Shown here one piece after another: positions 1 to 9,150 of a stretch of DNA of 64,000 nucleotides. Below the pieces are notes generated by a model, which was not told the DNA's origin, did no database searches, and was given only the letters and a program-made list of their open reading frames with translations. The first letter of the stretch is position 1. Every line of letters begins with the position of its first letter. The stretch is from Buchnera aphidicola (Anoecia corni) (GTDB lineage: Bacteria; Pseudomonadota; Gammaproteobacteria; Enterobacterales; Enterobacteriaceae): assembly GCF_964056675.1 (NCBI RefSeq), contig NZ_OZ060371.1, forward strand, positions 310,001 to 374,000, read 5' to 3'. The position numbers were made by a program, and so were the translations under genes.

Positions 1-552
1 TGTGCTGTTTGTGATGGTTTTTTTTATGTAAAAAAAGATGTAGTAGTTATAGGAGGAGGTAATACTGCTGTAGAAGAAGCTTTATTTTTATCAAAAATAG
101 CTAGAAAAGTTTTTATAGTACATAGAAATAAATATTTTAGTGCAGAAAGTATATTACTATATCAATTAAAAAAAAAAGTAAAAGAAAAAAAAATAATATT
201 GTATACGAACTTTATAGTTGATGAAATTTTAGGAACAAAAGAAGAAGTTACTGGAATTAAAATAAAATCTAATATAAACAATAATGAATTTATTACTATA
301 AATGTTGCAGCAGTTTTTATAGCTATAGGACATACTCCTAATACAAAAATATTCAAAAATCATTTAAAAATGAAAAATGAATATATTTCTGTGAACTTTG
401 GAATACATAGTGGATTTACTAAAACTAGTACTGAAGGCATTTTTGCGGCAGGGGATGTAATTGACCATGTATACAGACAAGCTATTACTTCTTCAGCAAC
501 AGGATGTATGGCTGCTTTAGATGCTGAAAAGTATTTAAATGCAAAAAAATAA
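1..552 (+). CDS. trxB: thioredoxin reductase, C-terminal part (5' end outside window)
   Basis: NADPH-dependent flavoprotein that keeps thioredoxin reduced in the cytoplasm. The frame is open from base 1 and gives 183 residues to the TAA at 550-552. It begins exactly at the redox-active dithiol, read here as CAVCDG (E. coli has CATCDG). The NADPH-binding GGGNTAVEEA motif follows at about residues 18-27, then an HRNKYFSAE segment matching the family's HRR phosphate-binding loop, and the FAD-binding AAGDV-DHVYRQ signature near the end. Roughly the first 135 residues (FAD domain N-terminal half) lie upstream. An internal ATG at 199 is not a start. It precedes infA, as in enterobacteria after loss of intervening genes. 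Identification is firm. Confidence 0.96.
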   Translation, partial: CAVCDGFFYVKKDVVVIGGGNTAVEEALFLSKIARKVFIVHRNKYFSAESILLYQLKKKVKEKKIILYTNFIVDEILGTKEEVTGIKIKSNINNNEFITINVAAVFIAIGHTPNTKIFKNHLKMKNEYISVNFGIHSGFTKTSTEGIFAAGDVIDHVYRQAITSSATGCMAALDAEKYLNAKK

Positions 553-745
553 AATATTTTTTTCGATATCATTCAGTATAAATTATAGATAAACTTACAT
601 TTTTTACTAAAAAAATTAACTTAAATTGTATATATGAAATATAAAATAAAAAATTTAAAAAAATAATTCATTTTCAATTTTTTAAAATTTTAGTAATAAA
701 TAACAACTTGAGATCAACTGAAAAATAATAGAGAACAAGTAAATT

Positions 746-964
746 ATGCACAAAAAAGATAATGTAGAAATGCAAGGAACTGTAATTGATACTTTACCTA
801 ATACCATGTTTCGAGTAAAACTAGAAAACGATCATATTATTATTGCTCATATATCAGGAAAAATGCGAAAAAATTACATTAGAATTCTTACTGGAGATAA
901 GGTTACGGTAGAATTAACTCCATATGATATTTCTAAAGGAAGAATAATTTTTAGAAGTAGATAA
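746..964 (+). CDS. infA: translation initiation factor IF-1
   Basis: Single S1/OB-fold protein that binds the 30S A site during initiation with IF-2 and IF-3. The 72-residue length is identical to E. coli IF-1, and the core is nearly invariant (EMQGTV-DTLPNTMFRV, HISGKMRKNYIRI, DKVTVELTPYD-SKGRI-FRSR). The start at 746 fits the family N-terminus, with MHKKDNVEMQG replacing MAKEDNIEMQG. A weak GAGAAC purine stretch lies upstream. It is followed directly by a large AT-only palindrome at 965-1000. Its partner IF-2 (infB) is also in this window. Confidence 0.98.
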   Translation: MHKKDNVEMQGTVIDTLPNTMFRVKLENDHIIIAHISGKMRKNYIRILTGDKVTVELTPYDISKGRIIFRSR

Positions 965-1000
965 ATATATTAAATATTATTTAAATAATATTTAATATAT
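965..1000. terminator. 36-bp perfect AT-only palindrome right after infA
   Basis: The 18-base arms are exactly self-complementary around the point between 982 and 983 and contain no G or C. The palindrome begins at the base after the infA stop codon. As RNA it would fold into a long A-U stem. I infer a transcription-end or mRNA-stabilising structure; there is no separate U-tract. Confidence 0.4.
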
Positions 1001-1212
1001 ACAATATATTTTAAATAGTAATGTTTTCTTATTTTGAATAAAAAAGAATTTTACAGGTTTATTAATAAAAATTATTAAATATATTAATTGTTTTAAAAAA
1101 TAATGTTTATTAATATGACAAAAAAAAATTTATATGCTAATTTCGAAAAATATGATTTATTTTTATTAACGTATTAAACACATATATGTTTTATAGATTG
1201 AAGAGAAGTTAT

Positions 1213-2940
1213 ATGCGTACAAAATATTGTGGAGATTTATGTTTGATAGATATAGATACATCAGTTATTTTATGTGGATGGGTTGATAAAATTAGAAATT
1301 TTGGAAGTTTTTTGTTTTTAGATTTAAGAGATAATAAAGGAATAGTTCAAATCTTTATAGATAAGAAAAATAAAAATCTGTATCAAGAATTTTCTATTTT
1401 AAAAAATGAATATTGTATTAAAGTTCATGGTATTGTAAAGAAAAGATTGGACAAAAATATTAATTTAAACTTAAATACTGGAAAAATAGAAGTATTAGCA
1501 AAAAAAATATATGTATTTAATGAATCTAAGTCATTTCCTTTAGATTATTACCATACATATAGTGAAGAAAAAAGATTTTTATTTCGTTATTTAGATCTTA
1601 GAAATAAAAAAAATATAAATATTTTTAAAATTAGAAGTAAAATAGTATATTTATTACACCATTTTCTGCAAAGTCATAAATTTATAAATGTAGAAACTCC
1701 AATTCTGACAAAAGTAATGAATGAAGGATCAAGAAACTATTTAGTTGCTAGTAGAATACATATTAATAAATTTTACGCTCTATCTCAATCTCCTCAAATA
1801 TATAAACAACTTCTTATGATATCAGGATTTGACCGTTATTATCAGATAACTAAATGTTTTAGAGATGAAGATTTGCGTTCAGATCGACAACCAGAATTTA
1901 CGCAACTAGATGTGGAAATGTCATTTATGCATGTAAAAAAAGTTCGTTTAATTATGGAAAAAATGATTCGGAATTTATGGAAAAAAGTTTTAAAAATTCG
2001 GTTAGATAAGTTTCCGACAATTACTTTTAATCATGCAATAGAAAAATATGGATCTGATAAACCGGATTTAAGAAATCCATTATTATTAACAAATTTAACT
2101 TTTCTACTAAAAAAAAATAAAAAATTTTTTTTATTTTTTAATATTAAAGAGGAAAAAAATTATAAAATAGTCGGACTTTGTGTTCCACATAAAAAATACT
2201 TTAGTAGGAAAATAATAGAAAAATATAATTTATTGGTTGCTAAATTCACTAAATCACAATTAATTTTTATACGAATAATTAATATGCAATTAGGATTAAA
2301 TGGAATTAAAAGTTCTCATAAAAATATAATAGATGCAAAAATTTTGAAACAAATAATTAATGAAACAAAAGCAAAAAACGGAGATATTATATTTTTAATG
2401 ATAGAAAAATGTGCTTTAGTTAGTACTATTTTTGGAGTTTTAAGAAAAAAAATTGGTGAAGAATTAAATTTAATAAGTAAAAAAGATTGGAAGCCAGTTT
2501 GGATTATAAATTTTCCATTATTTAATAAAGATATTAAAAATAATTTAGTTTCTGTTCATCATCCGTTTACTTCTTTTAAAAATACTAAAAAAAATTTAGA
2601 TCTGTTGGATTCTTATCCTGAAAAAATTATTTCTGAAGCTTATGATTTAGTAATAAACGGATATGAAGCAGGTGGTGGTTCTGTTAGAATAAACAGTACA
2701 TGTATACAAGATAAAATTTTTAATCTTCTAGGAATTTCAAAAAAGATAAAAGAAGAACAGTTTGGTTTTTTTTTAAAAGCCTTAGATTTTGGAACGCCCC
2801 CTCATGCTGGAATGGCTTTTGGTTTAGATAGAATTGTCATGCTCATGACGAATTCAAAAAATATAAAAGATGTTATTGCTTTTCCAAAGACAACCTCTGC
2901 TTATTGTTTAACAACAGGTGCACCTAATAAAATTATTTAG
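1213..2940 (+). CDS. aspS: aspartyl-tRNA synthetase
   Basis: Class II synthetase charging tRNA-Asp; 575 residues against about 590 in E. coli. The N-terminal OB anticodon-binding domain (about residues 1-105) contains LCGWVDKIRNFGSFLFLDLRD. Motif 2 follows as FRDEDLRSDRQPEFTQLDVEMS from about residue 216. The GAD insertion domain lies in the middle, and motif 3 is GMAFGLDRIVML near residue 540. I chose ATG 1213 because the protein then begins MRTKYCGDL like E. coli MRTEYCGQL, and AGAGAAG lies a few bases upstream; the frame could extend to 1186. The C-terminus stops shortly after FPKTTSAYCL, losing the usual last ~15-20 residues. An 11-bp hairpin follows the stop. Confidence 0.97.
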   Translation: MRTKYCGDLCLIDIDTSVILCGWVDKIRNFGSFLFLDLRDNKGIVQIFIDKKNKNLYQEFSILKNEYCIKVHGIVKKRLDKNINLNLNTGKIEVLAKKIYVFNESKSFPLDYYHTYSEEKRFLFRYLDLRNKKNINIFKIRSKIVYLLHHFLQSHKFINVETPILTKVMNEGSRNYLVASRIHINKFYALSQSPQIYKQLLMISGFDRYYQITKCFRDEDLRSDRQPEFTQLDVEMSFMHVKKVRLIMEKMIRNLWKKVLKIRLDKFPTITFNHAIEKYGSDKPDLRNPLLLTNLTFLLKKNKKFFLFFNIKEEKNYKIVGLCVPHKKYFSRKIIEKYNLLVAKFTKSQLIFIRIINMQLGLNGIKSSHKNIIDAKILKQIINETKAKNGDIIFLMIEKCALVSTIFGVLRKKIGEELNLISKKDWKPVWIINFPLFNKDIKNNLVSVHHPFTSFKNTKKNLDLLDSYPEKIISEAYDLVINGYEAGGGSVRINSTCIQDKIFNLLGISKKIKEEQFGFFLKALDFGTPPHAGMAFGLDRIVMLMTNSKNIKDVIAFPKTTSAYCLTTGAPNKII

Positions 2941-4073
2941 TAATTTAACAAAATCAAATAAATTTAAGAATATTAAATTTATTGAACAGTAGCAATTAGT
3001 TTAACCTATAATAAAAAATTAAAAATATATTATTTTTTTAAATGTATATCAAGTATTTAAAAGTTTGAGTTTTAAATTTAATTAAATATTTAATCATATA
3101 AAATAAAAAATAATATTAAAAGTATAAATAAAAAATCGCTTTAGTAGTACTATTTATAATAGTAGAAGATAATGCATTGATAAGAAATATAATTTAAATT
3201 GTTAAAACGGTAAGATTAAATAGAGTAATTACGTAATAATTATATTTTATATAAAGATAATAAAAGAAAATTTTTTTTTTATTTAATAGTTTGAAATATA
3301 TAAAAAATAATTTTATTCAAAAGTCAATTTAATGTTTTTTAATCAAAAATATTAATATGTTATAAAAACAAATTCTAACTATAAAGTAATTACTTACTGT
3401 TTATTTTTTTTTGCAGTGTAAATGTTTAATACAAGATTAGTATTACAATCATTTTTTTTTATTTTTCATATATATAGATATAAATCTCAACATGTCTATT
3501 GATAAATAAAACAATTAATTATATAGAATACATTATTAATATTAATTTTTAAAAATTAAATTAATAATAGTTTACTTATACTAAAAAAAAGTTTTTAGTG
3601 TTAAATATAACAATTGTTACTTTATTTAAAAAAATGTGAAAGTTAAATTTTTTTTAAAAAAAATTGTTTAAAACTTTATTTATTTAAAAGAAGCGATTTT
3701 TATTAAGAAAAATTATAAGAGGTATTTTCTACTAATAATCTTGGGTTATTCCATCTGATTAAGTAGTATTTAATTTTAATAAAAATGTTAATCAACTTAA
3801 ATGTTAATTTAAAGAATTAAACAATGAATATACATACTATTAAATATTTGAAATTTTTAAATTTTGCAAATTAAAGTATTTTTTATTTTTATGTAATTAA
3901 AAATTATGACTTTTTATTTTTTGTATTAAATGTATCTATTTTATAAATATAAAATATATTAATAAATTGTATAGACGGATTATTTTCTATATAAAGGATT
4001 TACATATATTTTATATTTACGATTATTAACATAATTAAATTGAATTTAAAAACAATATTGTTGTAAACATTTT
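2941..4073. other. gene-free spacer between aspS and pyk
   Basis: About 1.1 kb with no reading frame that resembles a protein over more than a few codons on either strand. Apart from the hairpin after aspS it holds an 11-base inverted pair, AAAAATCGCTT at 3131-3141 and its complement at 3691-3701, and a 12-bp palindrome at 4051-4062. From memory, other Buchnera strains carry zinc-transport genes (znu) here, so I infer an eroded locus. I could not recognise a remnant. Confidence 0.5.
2957..2983 (+). terminator. AT-rich hairpin after aspS
   Basis: Perfect 11-bp inverted repeat (AATAAATTTAA / TTAAATTTATT) with a 5-base loop, starting 17 bases after the aspS stop. Position suggests a transcription end, but the stem lacks GC and no U-run follows. 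Confidence 0.35.
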
Positions 4074-5516
4074 TTACATTGATATTTCTAAAACTTTAGA
4101 AGAATAAATTTTTTTAAAATTATAAGTTTCTTCTAATGCAATAATAACTACTAGACTTCCCGAAATTATTAGATTTTTAGATAGTAAAAATGCAATAGCT
4201 TGATTTTCTTCTTTTACTTCATTATTTACTTTTTTAAAAAATATAGGAATAACACCTCTATATAATGCCATTAAATTTAAATCTCGTAAATTATCAGTTA
4301 ACGAAAAAATAGGTAATTTAGACGTTATTCTAGAAGCCATGATAGATATTTGTTTAGAACGGGTAAGATTAATTATAGATGATACTCCTTTTAAGTGACT
4401 AGCAGTATACATTGATGACATAGCGATCGCTTCTTTTATACAATTAAATTGTGTGTTCAAACGATGTTTCGAAGTATTTAAAATTGGTATTTTTTCTGCC
4501 CCTTGACATATTTCAGACATAGAAATTACAGTTTCTACTGGATTCTTTCCAGAAGCAGTTTCAGCTGATAACATAACTGCATCGGTTCCATCTAAAACTG
4601 CATTAGCTACGTCCATTACTTCCGCTCTTGTAGGGATAGAATTAGTGATCATAGATTCCATCATTTGGGTAGCCGTAATTACAATCTTATTTAATTGACG
4701 AGTTCTTTTTATTAATTTTTTTTGAACTCCTGCTAGTTCTGGGTCGCTAATTTCTACACCTAAATCTCCTCGAGCTACCATAATAGCATCTGAGTTATTA
4801 ATTATTTCATCTATTATATTTTGGTTAGAAACTACTTCTGCTCTTTCTATTTTTGCAATGACTTTTGCACGACTTCCTGCTTTTTGTAGTAATAATTTTG
4901 TACGTAAGAGATCCGCAGAACATCTAGGGAAGGAAATTGCTAAATAATCTACTCCTAAGTTAGCTGCTAATTTTATATCTTTTTCATCTTTTTTTGTTAA
5001 ACAATCAGCAGATAATCCACCTCCAAGTTTATTAATTCCTTTTTTATTAGAAAGAACTCCTCCTATTAATACTTTGGTAAATACTTTAGACAATTTTGTA
5101 TTTAATACTTTTAACTTTATCTTGCCATCGTCTAACAAAAGAATATCATTTTTTTTTACTTCTTCAGATAATTTAGAGTATTCAACTTGAACTATTTTTT
5201 CATTTCCATGGTATTTTGAAAAATTATAATCCAATATAAAGCTATTTCCTTTTTTTAAGAAAATTTTTTTATTTTCGAACATACCTATTCTAATTTTTGG
5301 ACCTTGCAAATCACCTAATATTGATAAATAACATCCCATTTCTTTCATAATTAGTTTAGCTTGTTCTACTCTATATTGATGTTCTTGACTATTGCCATGG
5401 GAAAAATTTAAACGTAGCACGTTAACACCATTTTGAATAATTTTTTTTAAATTGTCTTTTTTATCTGTAGAAGGACCTAATGTTGCAACAATTTTTGTTC
5501 TTCTAATACATTTCAT
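4074..5516 (-). CDS. pyk: pyruvate kinase (PykA type)
   Basis: Converts phosphoenolpyruvate and ADP to pyruvate and ATP, the last step of glycolysis. At 480 residues it has exactly the length of E. coli PykA (type II) and follows it closely from the N-terminal RRTKIVATLGP. LNFSHG is near residue 36. The phosphate-loop and metal region reads GDLQGPKIR, followed by LSADCLTKKD-KDIK, MVARGDLGVEI (about 245) and the signature ITATQMMESMI (about 277). The C-terminal regulatory domain is complete. The gene stands alone, divergent from zwf across about 600 bases. The start codon at 5516 matches the family N-terminus. Confidence 0.97.
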   Translation of the reverse strand: MKCIRRTKIVATLGPSTDKKDNLKKIIQNGVNVLRLNFSHGNSQEHQYRVEQAKLIMKEMGCYLSILGDLQGPKIRIGMFENKKIFLKKGNSFILDYNFSKYHGNEKIVQVEYSKLSEEVKKNDILLLDDGKIKLKVLNTKLSKVFTKVLIGGVLSNKKGINKLGGGLSADCLTKKDEKDIKLAANLGVDYLAISFPRCSADLLRTKLLLQKAGSRAKVIAKIERAEVVSNQNIIDEIINNSDAIMVARGDLGVEISDPELAGVQKKLIKRTRQLNKIVITATQMMESMITNSIPTRAEVMDVANAVLDGTDAVMLSAETASGKNPVETVISMSEICQGAEKIPILNTSKHRLNTQFNCIKEAIAMSSMYTASHLKGVSSIINLTRSKQISIMASRITSKLPIFSLTDNLRDLNLMALYRGVIPIFFKKVNNEVKEENQAIAFLLSKNLIISGSLVVIIALEETYNFKKIYSSKVLEISM

Positions 5517-6125
5517 AATGATAAAAGCCTATTGTTTATAAAGAATAAAATATACGGGTTAAAATTTCTTATATATGTAATATGTTTATATTAAAAAGAA
5601 TAATTTTATTTAAAACTGTATTTATAATACATTTATTTTGAGTTTTTTTAAAGTTACTAATATTGAGATTATAACTAAAGATTGATTTATAAGGAACATT
5701 TTTAAGATGTAGTGAATGCTTACAAATTGTTAAGAGATATGTTAAAATTTGTTATAATAATTAAGTTAAAATCGAATCATCATGTATGTATGTAATTAGT
5801 AAAATACACTTAATATTTTAAATGTTAATATTATTGACAATAGATAGAATTGAACTAAAATAGTTAAACATTTTTAATAAAAAATGGTTTATTAGCAATA
5901 AAAATGCAAGTCTACTATGATTAGTAATCATTAAAAATTTTAAAATATAGTAATATTTTATTTAAATATAATTTAATAAAAAAATATAATAAAACTCTTT
6001 ATATAGATGTTTTTAAATATAGGGATAAATTTAGTTCTTTCAAATTTGTATTTTAAATATTTTTTATATTACAAAGAAAAAAATAAGAATATTACAAATT
6101 AATTGTGTTTATCAGGATAAAATTT
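5517..6125. other. divergent spacer between pyk and zwf
   Basis: Must hold the promoters for both genes. Several TATAAT-like boxes occur, for example around 5753-5758, but in DNA this AT-rich I cannot single out a promoter with a convincing -35 partner at the right spacing. No coding sequence or RNA gene is recognisable. Confidence 0.4.
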
Positions 6126-7592
6126 ATGGTTTACAGTTCAGTAGAATTATATGACATTGTTATTTTTGGAGCTAAAGGTGATTTAGTTAGAAGAAAATTA
6201 ATTCCTGCATTATACAGTTTAGAATGTAAACAACAAATACATGCACATACTCGCATCATTGCTGTAGGAAGAGCAAAATGGAGTAGTCGTGAATATTGTG
6301 ATATGATAGAAAAAAATTTAATAACTTTTTTATCAAAAGAAATAGATTATTCAGTATTCAATAAATTTAAATCTAGATTTATTTTTTGTAATTTAGATGT
6401 TGCTGATCATTCTAATTTTTTTCTTTTAGAAGATATATTAAAAAAAAAAAATAGTAGATATATTTATTATTTAGCTATGCCGCATTATACGTTTAGCAAC
6501 GTTTGTTTAGGACTAAAAAAGTTTAATCTTAATAATTATAGCTCTAGAGTTGTAGTTGAGAAACCTATAGGAACTTCTTTAAAAACGTCGAAGTTAATAA
6601 ATAATGTATTAGGAACATATTTTAGAGAGAATCAAATTTTTAGAATAGACCATTATCTTGGAAAAGAAACTGTTTTAAATCTACTTTATTTTAGGTTTTC
6701 AAATTTTTTTATTTATAAAAATTGGAACAATTCAGTCATTGATAATGTACAAGTTACTTTATCGGAAGAAATTGGAATAGAGGGAAGGATTAATTTTTTT
6801 AGTAGTACTGGTCAAACACGAGATATGGTTCAAAGTCATTTACTTCAACTTTTAACTCTTATCACTATGTCTAGACCACATTCTTTAAATGCAGATAAAA
6901 TTAGGGATGAAAAAGTAAAAATATTAAAAAGTTTAAAGCTAATTACTAAAAATAATGTTAAAAATAATATAGTTCTTGGACAATATGATTCTGGTTTTAT
7001 TAATCACAAACCAGTTCAATCATATTTAAATGATTTAGGAAGTAAAAAAAATATAAGTGATACTGAAACGTTTATTGCTATAAAAGTAGAAATTGATAAT
7101 GAGCAATGGAATGGAGTACCATTCTATATTAGAACAGGAAAAAGATTATTAAAAAAATGTTCAGAAATAGTAATAAATTTTAAAAACGATTCTACTAATA
7201 CTTTTAATAAAACATTGTCTAGAAGAAACAGCAATCAATTAATTATTACTTTAGAACCTAATGAAGGATTAAAAATTAATTTTTTTAATAAAAAACCAGG
7301 TTTATATGATTCTAACGATTTAGTGACTGAATCTTTAAATTTTATTTATAAAGAAAGAAATAAAACATTTTTAAAAGATTATGAAAGATTATTTTTAGAA
7401 ATTATAAAAGGAGATCAATCTTTATTTGTACGTCGAGATGAAGTGGAATTAGCATGGAGTTGGATAGATTCTATAATAGATGCGTGGAAAGATGTAAATT
7501 TAAAACCAATTTTATACCAATCAGGAAGTTGGGGACCAAATAATTCTGATGTTTTATTAAATAAAGATGGTAGATATTGGCATAATAATTAG
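6126..7592 (+). CDS. zwf: glucose-6-phosphate 1-dehydrogenase
   Basis: First enzyme of the oxidative pentose phosphate pathway, making NADPH and 6-phosphogluconolactone. The 488 residues compare with 491 in E. coli. The nucleotide-binding loop is IFGAKGDLVRRK (about 13-24) and the catalytic signature is RIDHYLGKETV (about 175). The EIGIEGR, RDEKVK-LKSL and FYIRTGKRL segments are present. ATG 6126 is preferred over an in-frame GTG at 6105 because AGGA lies 8 bases upstream (6114-6117) and the homology begins just after. The gene carries an in-frame A12 tract at about 6440-6451. It is isolated, with spacers on both sides. Confidence 0.97.
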   Translation: MVYSSVELYDIVIFGAKGDLVRRKLIPALYSLECKQQIHAHTRIIAVGRAKWSSREYCDMIEKNLITFLSKEIDYSVFNKFKSRFIFCNLDVADHSNFFLLEDILKKKNSRYIYYLAMPHYTFSNVCLGLKKFNLNNYSSRVVVEKPIGTSLKTSKLINNVLGTYFRENQIFRIDHYLGKETVLNLLYFRFSNFFIYKNWNNSVIDNVQVTLSEEIGIEGRINFFSSTGQTRDMVQSHLLQLLTLITMSRPHSLNADKIRDEKVKILKSLKLITKNNVKNNIVLGQYDSGFINHKPVQSYLNDLGSKKNISDTETFIAIKVEIDNEQWNGVPFYIRTGKRLLKKCSEIVINFKNDSTNTFNKTLSRRNSNQLIITLEPNEGLKINFFNKKPGLYDSNDLVTESLNFIYKERNKTFLKDYERLFLEIIKGDQSLFVRRDEVELAWSWIDSIIDAWKDVNLKPILYQSGSWGPNNSDVLLNKDGRYWHNN

Positions 7593-7934
7593 TTTTAAAA
7601 AGAAAATTTTAATAAAAGATACTTATTTTTTATTTAACAATTTAAGTAAATATTAGTTATTTTAATATAAATAAAAAACTAATTATGGTTAATAAATTTG
7701 CGTTAATTTTAATAGAATATTAAAAAAAGATTTTATTTTGAAAAAATGTTTTAGATTAAAAACCATTCATGTAAAAAAGTGAACATTTATATCATAATAA
7801 TACCAATAATATATATTGTGAGTATTTCGTATATATGCAAAATCAATTATATAAAATATACAAAAAATTAATTTAGCTAAAAAATATTTTTATGTTTTTA
7901 ACGATTTTAAAATCATAAGAGGAATATGTATTTT
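7593..7934. other. spacer between zwf and htpX
   Basis: About 340 AT-rich bases. Only the ribosome-binding AAGAGGA at 7917-7923 before htpX stands out. No gene is seen. Confidence 0.5.
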
Positions 7935-8825
7935 ATGATGAGAATCATTCTTTTTTTATTAACTAATATATCAGTTATGTTAGTTTTTGGATTTTTATTA
8001 TTCATAGTAGGAATACAACAAAATAGTATCGAATCTTTAATGATAATGTCAGTATTATGTGGTTTTGGAGGTTCTTTTTTTTCTTTAATATTTTCTAAGT
8101 GGATAGCATTGCGTGCAGTTAACGGAATTTTGGTAAAGCAAGCAAAAACTGAGCAAGAAGAATGGTTAATTAAAACAATTCAAAAATATTCTAAAATAGT
8201 AGGAATAACAACTCCAGAAATATCTATTTATCCATCATTAGAAATCAATGCTTTTGCAACTGGACCTAGACGAAATTCTGCGTTGATTGCTGTAACAACT
8301 GGACTGTTGCAGAATATGAATAAAAGTGAAGCAGAAGCGGTTATTGCTCATGAAATTAGTCATATTGCTAATGGTGATATGGTCACTATGACTTTAATAC
8401 AAGGAACTGTAAATACTTTTGTGATTTTTTTCTCAAGAATAGTGGCAACTATAGTTACTAATTTTATCTCTTCAAAAAAAAATGAAGATAATTTAAATAC
8501 TAGTAATTATCCAATATTTTATTTTTTAGTTTCTATGTTTACTGAAATGGTATTTGGTGGAATAGCTACTATTATTATTATGTGGTTTTCTCGAAATCGT
8601 GAATTTTATGCGGATGCTGGAGCTGCTAAAATAGTTGGAATAGATAAAATGGTAGCTGCATTAAAAAAATTACAAATGCAAAATGACCAAATGAATAAAG
8701 GAATTTCTTCTGTTACTGCATTGTGCATACATGGTCAAGAAAGTTTTAATTTAGCAAAGATGTTTATGTCTCATCCACCATTACAGCAAAGAATAGAAGC
8801 TTTGTACAATAGAGATTATTTATAA
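7935..8825 (+). CDS. htpX: inner-membrane zinc metalloprotease HtpX
   Basis: M48-family membrane protease that, with FtsH, degrades damaged membrane proteins. The 296 residues match E. coli (293). Two N-terminal membrane segments span about residues 1-55. The zinc site HEISH falls at about 139-143, with the third ligand region in FSRNREFYADAGAAK, and two further hydrophobic segments lie between (about 155-220). The C-terminus keeps the MSHPPLQQRIEAL family ending. An upstream ATG at 7926 would put the AAGAGGA site only 2 bases away, so the MMRI-type start at 7935, as in E. coli, is better. FtsH is also in this window. Confidence 0.96.
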   Translation: MMRIILFLLTNISVMLVFGFLLFIVGIQQNSIESLMIMSVLCGFGGSFFSLIFSKWIALRAVNGILVKQAKTEQEEWLIKTIQKYSKIVGITTPEISIYPSLEINAFATGPRRNSALIAVTTGLLQNMNKSEAEAVIAHEISHIANGDMVTMTLIQGTVNTFVIFFSRIVATIVTNFISSKKNEDNLNTSNYPIFYFLVSMFTEMVFGGIATIIIMWFSRNREFYADAGAAKIVGIDKMVAALKKLQMQNDQMNKGISSVTALCIHGQESFNLAKMFMSHPPLQQRIEALYNRDYL

Positions 8826-8834
8826 AATAAAGGA

Positions 8835-8870
8835 TTTAATCAGTCAAACACGATAATTTGACTGATTAAA
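8835..8870 (+). terminator. hairpin terminator after htpX
   Basis: Perfect 14-bp inverted repeat (TTTAATCAGTCAAA and its complement) with an 8-base loop, 10 bases past the htpX stop and followed by TTTATTT. It is the clearest intrinsic-terminator-like structure in the first 10 kb. Confidence 0.65.
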
Positions 8871-9150
8871 TTTATTTACAACCATATTTAATAAAAATAA
8901 AAATTTAAGTAGATGTACCGGTTTTAAACTTTAAATGTATAAAATATTAAAACGATATAATTTTATTATTTTTTTTTAAAAAAAGAATTGTATTTCAATA
9001 ATTAAAAATTAAATTATGAATTTTTTTATAGGTTAAAACTCAATTTTTTAGTATATTTACAGAATTTTTATTTATAAAAATCTCAGTTATTCGTAAATTA
9101 TATATATTTGTTTTTAATAGTGTAACATTTAATATTTTGCCCTATTTAAT
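8871..9150. other. spacer before yoaE
   Basis: AT-rich and without coding potential. The downstream gene's ribosome-binding signal is discussed in its own entry. No RNA gene is seen. Confidence 0.4.

Noticed and set aside
3147..3195. A 16-codon stretch reading VLFIIVEDNALIRNII, similar to the first strand and helix of response-regulator receiver domains
   Set aside because: It stops at once, nothing downstream in any frame continues the family, and no regulator is expected at this locus. Probably chance; a translated search of the spacer with receiver-domain profiles would settle it.
3131..3701. 11-base inverted pair (AAAAATCGCTT and complement) 550 bases apart, like ends of a small mobile element
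   Set aside because: No transposase, no target duplication, and the arms are short in highly biased DNA.
5727..5758. TTGTTA and TATAAT boxes as a zwf promoter
   Set aside because: The boxes are about 20 bases apart and such matches are frequent by chance at 80% A+T.
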